Shown here one piece after another: positions 62,781-64,000 of a stretch of DNA of 64,000 nucleotides. The position numbers and the translations under genes are program-made. This stretch comes from CALBPI01 sp038529355 (GTDB lineage Bacteria; Pseudomonadota; Gammaproteobacteria; Steroidobacterales; Woeseiaceae), in contig JBCBDU010000008.1 in assembly GCA_038529355.1 (NCBI GenBank), positions 1 to 64,000 of the forward strand, read 5' to 3'. The stretch's first letter is position 1; each line of letters opens with the position of its first letter. The notes beneath the pieces were generated by a model. It saw only the letters and a list, made by a program, of their open reading frames with translations. It had not been told where the DNA came from and searched no databases.

Positions 62781-64000
62781 ATGACGCGATTACGTTTGCT
62801 GGCCATCGTGCTGCTACCAATGGCGCTAGTCGCCTGCGGCGAAGACACGCCATCCTCTGGTCAATCCGATGCGTTCTCCAGCACCTACACGCCGGCAGCA
62901 AGCGAGCCGGTCTTGATCCGCAATGCCACGGTGCTAACCGGCACCGGTGAGCAGCTGGCAAATACCGATGTGTTGCTGTTGGATGGTCGCATCGAGCGGG
63001 TTGGACGCAAGCTGGCTGCACCGCGTGATGGCGTCGTCATTGATGCGACCGACAAATTTGTCACGCCCGGCATCATTGATGTGCATTCGCATCTTGGGGT
63101 TTACGCCTCGCCGGGCGTACGTGCGCACTCTGACGGCAATGAGGCGACATCGCCGAATACGGCCGAGGTGTGGGCTGAGCACAGCGTTTGGCCGCAGGAT
63201 CCGGGATTCTCGGCAGCGCTGGCAGGTGGCATTACGACGCTGCAAATTTTGCCCGGTTCAGCCAACCTGTTTGGCGGCCGAAGTGTCACCCTGAAGAATG
63301 TATTTTCGCGTACCGTGCGCGGTATGAAATTTCCGGGTGCACCGTACGGACTCAAAATGGCGTGCGGCGAAAATCCGAAACGCGTTTACGGCTCGCGCGG
63401 TGGCGCACCATCGACGCGTATGGGTAACGTTGCCGGCTACCGTGCCGCGTGGATCGCGGCCAGTCAGTATCGCGACAAACTCAAGGCGGCCGAGAACGGC
63501 GAGGGTGAAGCACCGGATCGGGATTTGCAGCTTGAAACGCTCGCAGGCGTACTGGACGGTGACATCCTCGTTCACAACCACTGCTATCGTGCTGACGAGA
63601 TGGCGACGATGATGGCCCTGGCCGACGAGTTCGATTACAAAATCACGGCGTTCCACCACGCGGTTGAGTCTTACAAGATTGCCGATTTGCTCGCCGAAAA
63701 CGACGTCTGTTCGGCAATGTGGGCTGACTGGTGGGGTTTCAAAATGGAAGCCTATGACGGTGTGCGTGAGAACGTGCCGATGGTACACGCCAGCAACGCC
63801 TGCGCGATTGTTCATTCGGATTCTGCTATCGGTATTCAGCGACTGAACCAGGAAGCGGCGAAAGCGCTGGCGGCTGGTCGTCGTGCCGGTATCGATATCA
63901 GTGACGCCGATGCGATCGCCTGGATCACCGCGAACGCTGCGAAAGCGCTCGGGATCGACGCGCAAACCGGCACGCTTGAGCCGGGCAAGATGGCAGACGT
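62781..64000 (+). CDS. Amidohydrolase lipoprotein (3' part cut by right edge)
   Basis: At least 406 residues from ATG 62781. The signal peptide ends in a lipobox (MALVACG, Cys19), so the protein is probably anchored to a membrane facing the periplasm. The amidohydrolase superfamily layout follows: LIRNATVLTGTGEQL, TPGIIDVHSHLG (HxH metal site), ILVHNHCYRADEM, FHHAVESYKIADLLAE, VHSDSAI and the start of the C-terminal TANAAKALGI...TGTLEPGKMADV segment. Imidazolonepropionase-like and dipeptidase relatives exist; the substrate is not evident. Confidence 0.85.
   Translation, partial: MTRLRLLAIVLLPMALVACGEDTPSSGQSDAFSSTYTPAASEPVLIRNATVLTGTGEQLANTDVLLLDGRIERVGRKLAAPRDGVVIDATDKFVTPGIIDVHSHLGVYASPGVRAHSDGNEATSPNTAEVWAEHSVWPQDPGFSAALAGGITTLQILPGSANLFGGRSVTLKNVFSRTVRGMKFPGAPYGLKMACGENPKRVYGSRGGAPSTRMGNVAGYRAAWIAASQYRDKLKAAENGEGEAPDRDLQLETLAGVLDGDILVHNHCYRADEMATMMALADEFDYKITAFHHAVESYKIADLLAENDVCSAMWADWWGFKMEAYDGVRENVPMVHASNACAIVHSDSAIGIQRLNQEAAKALAAGRRAGIDISDADAIAWITANAAKALGIDAQTGTLEPGKMAD

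Overview
The window looks like ordinary chromosome of a free-living, aerobic gammaproteobacterium with moderately high G+C. The evidence is a Tol-Pal operon followed by queE-queC, a RelA with the acidic EFDD motif, a fused aspartokinase-homoserine dehydrogenase in a thrABC operon, PhoP/PhoQ, HrpA, a System I ccm operon, and the order uvrC-pgsA-tRNA(Gly)-tRNA(Cys)-tRNA(Leu) also known from Escherichia coli. Class II DAHP synthase, DUF2333, lysine-catabolic genes and family 5 uracil-DNA glycosylase fit a deep-branching member better than an enteric one. I cannot name the genus. Coding density is high, ATGA overlaps are common, and I saw no prophage, insertion sequence or CRISPR array.

Layout. 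1-5.2 kb: relA (cut by the left edge), a YfaZ-like outer-membrane protein, yebC and ruvCAB. 5.3-11.6 kb: tolQRAB-pal-cpoB (envelope constriction, outer-membrane integrity) and queE-queC (queuosine precursor). 11.7-17.4 kb: tRNA-Lys, thrABC and a NERD-domain protein. 17.4-22.5 kb: tatD, two uncharacterised exported proteins (one a Val-Asn-Gly repeat solenoid), a YgjP-like metallopeptidase, a DUF2333 protein and a class III-type sirtuin. 22.5-36.6 kb: acnA, mnmA, nudJ, a DUF7931/GNAT pair, roxA, purB, fumC, nudL, mazG, a glycine-zipper protein, a PepSY protein and phoPQ. 36.6-43 kb: hrpA, a one-domain asparaginase, a periplasmic metallo-beta-lactamase-fold hydrolase and a protein with a PEP-CTERM-like tail. 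43-49.4 kb: lysine-catabolic dehydrogenases, DAHP synthase, rluE and icd. 49.4-52.9 kb: uracil-DNA glycosylase, uvrC, pgsA and three tRNAs. 52.9-55.2 kb: an orphan soluble histidine kinase and an FHA protein with a degenerate AAA domain. 55.5-64 kb: ccmABCDEFGHI, a hotdog thioesterase and an amidohydrolase lipoprotein cut by the right edge.

Functional themes are DNA repair and recombination (ruvCAB, uvrC, uracil glycosylase), RNA modification (queE, queC, mnmA, rluE), TCA cycle (acnA, fumC, icd), nucleotide sanitation and purines (nudJ, nudL, mazG, purB), envelope integrity, and cytochrome c maturation. The set roxA, phoPQ, purB, mnmA, nudJ, rluE and icd, contiguous in E. coli, is still together here but stretched over 23 kb.

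The least explained features are a four-half-site TTCAG array before the glycine-zipper/PepSY/phoPQ genes, the Walker-defective AAA-FHA protein next to a kinase whose best ribosome-binding site is joined to it only through an A7 run, a decayed tandem copy of the 3' end of rluE, the Val-Asn-Gly solenoid, and the terminator plus new promoter inside the tRNA cluster. I did not find a complete, clearly new multi-gene system.
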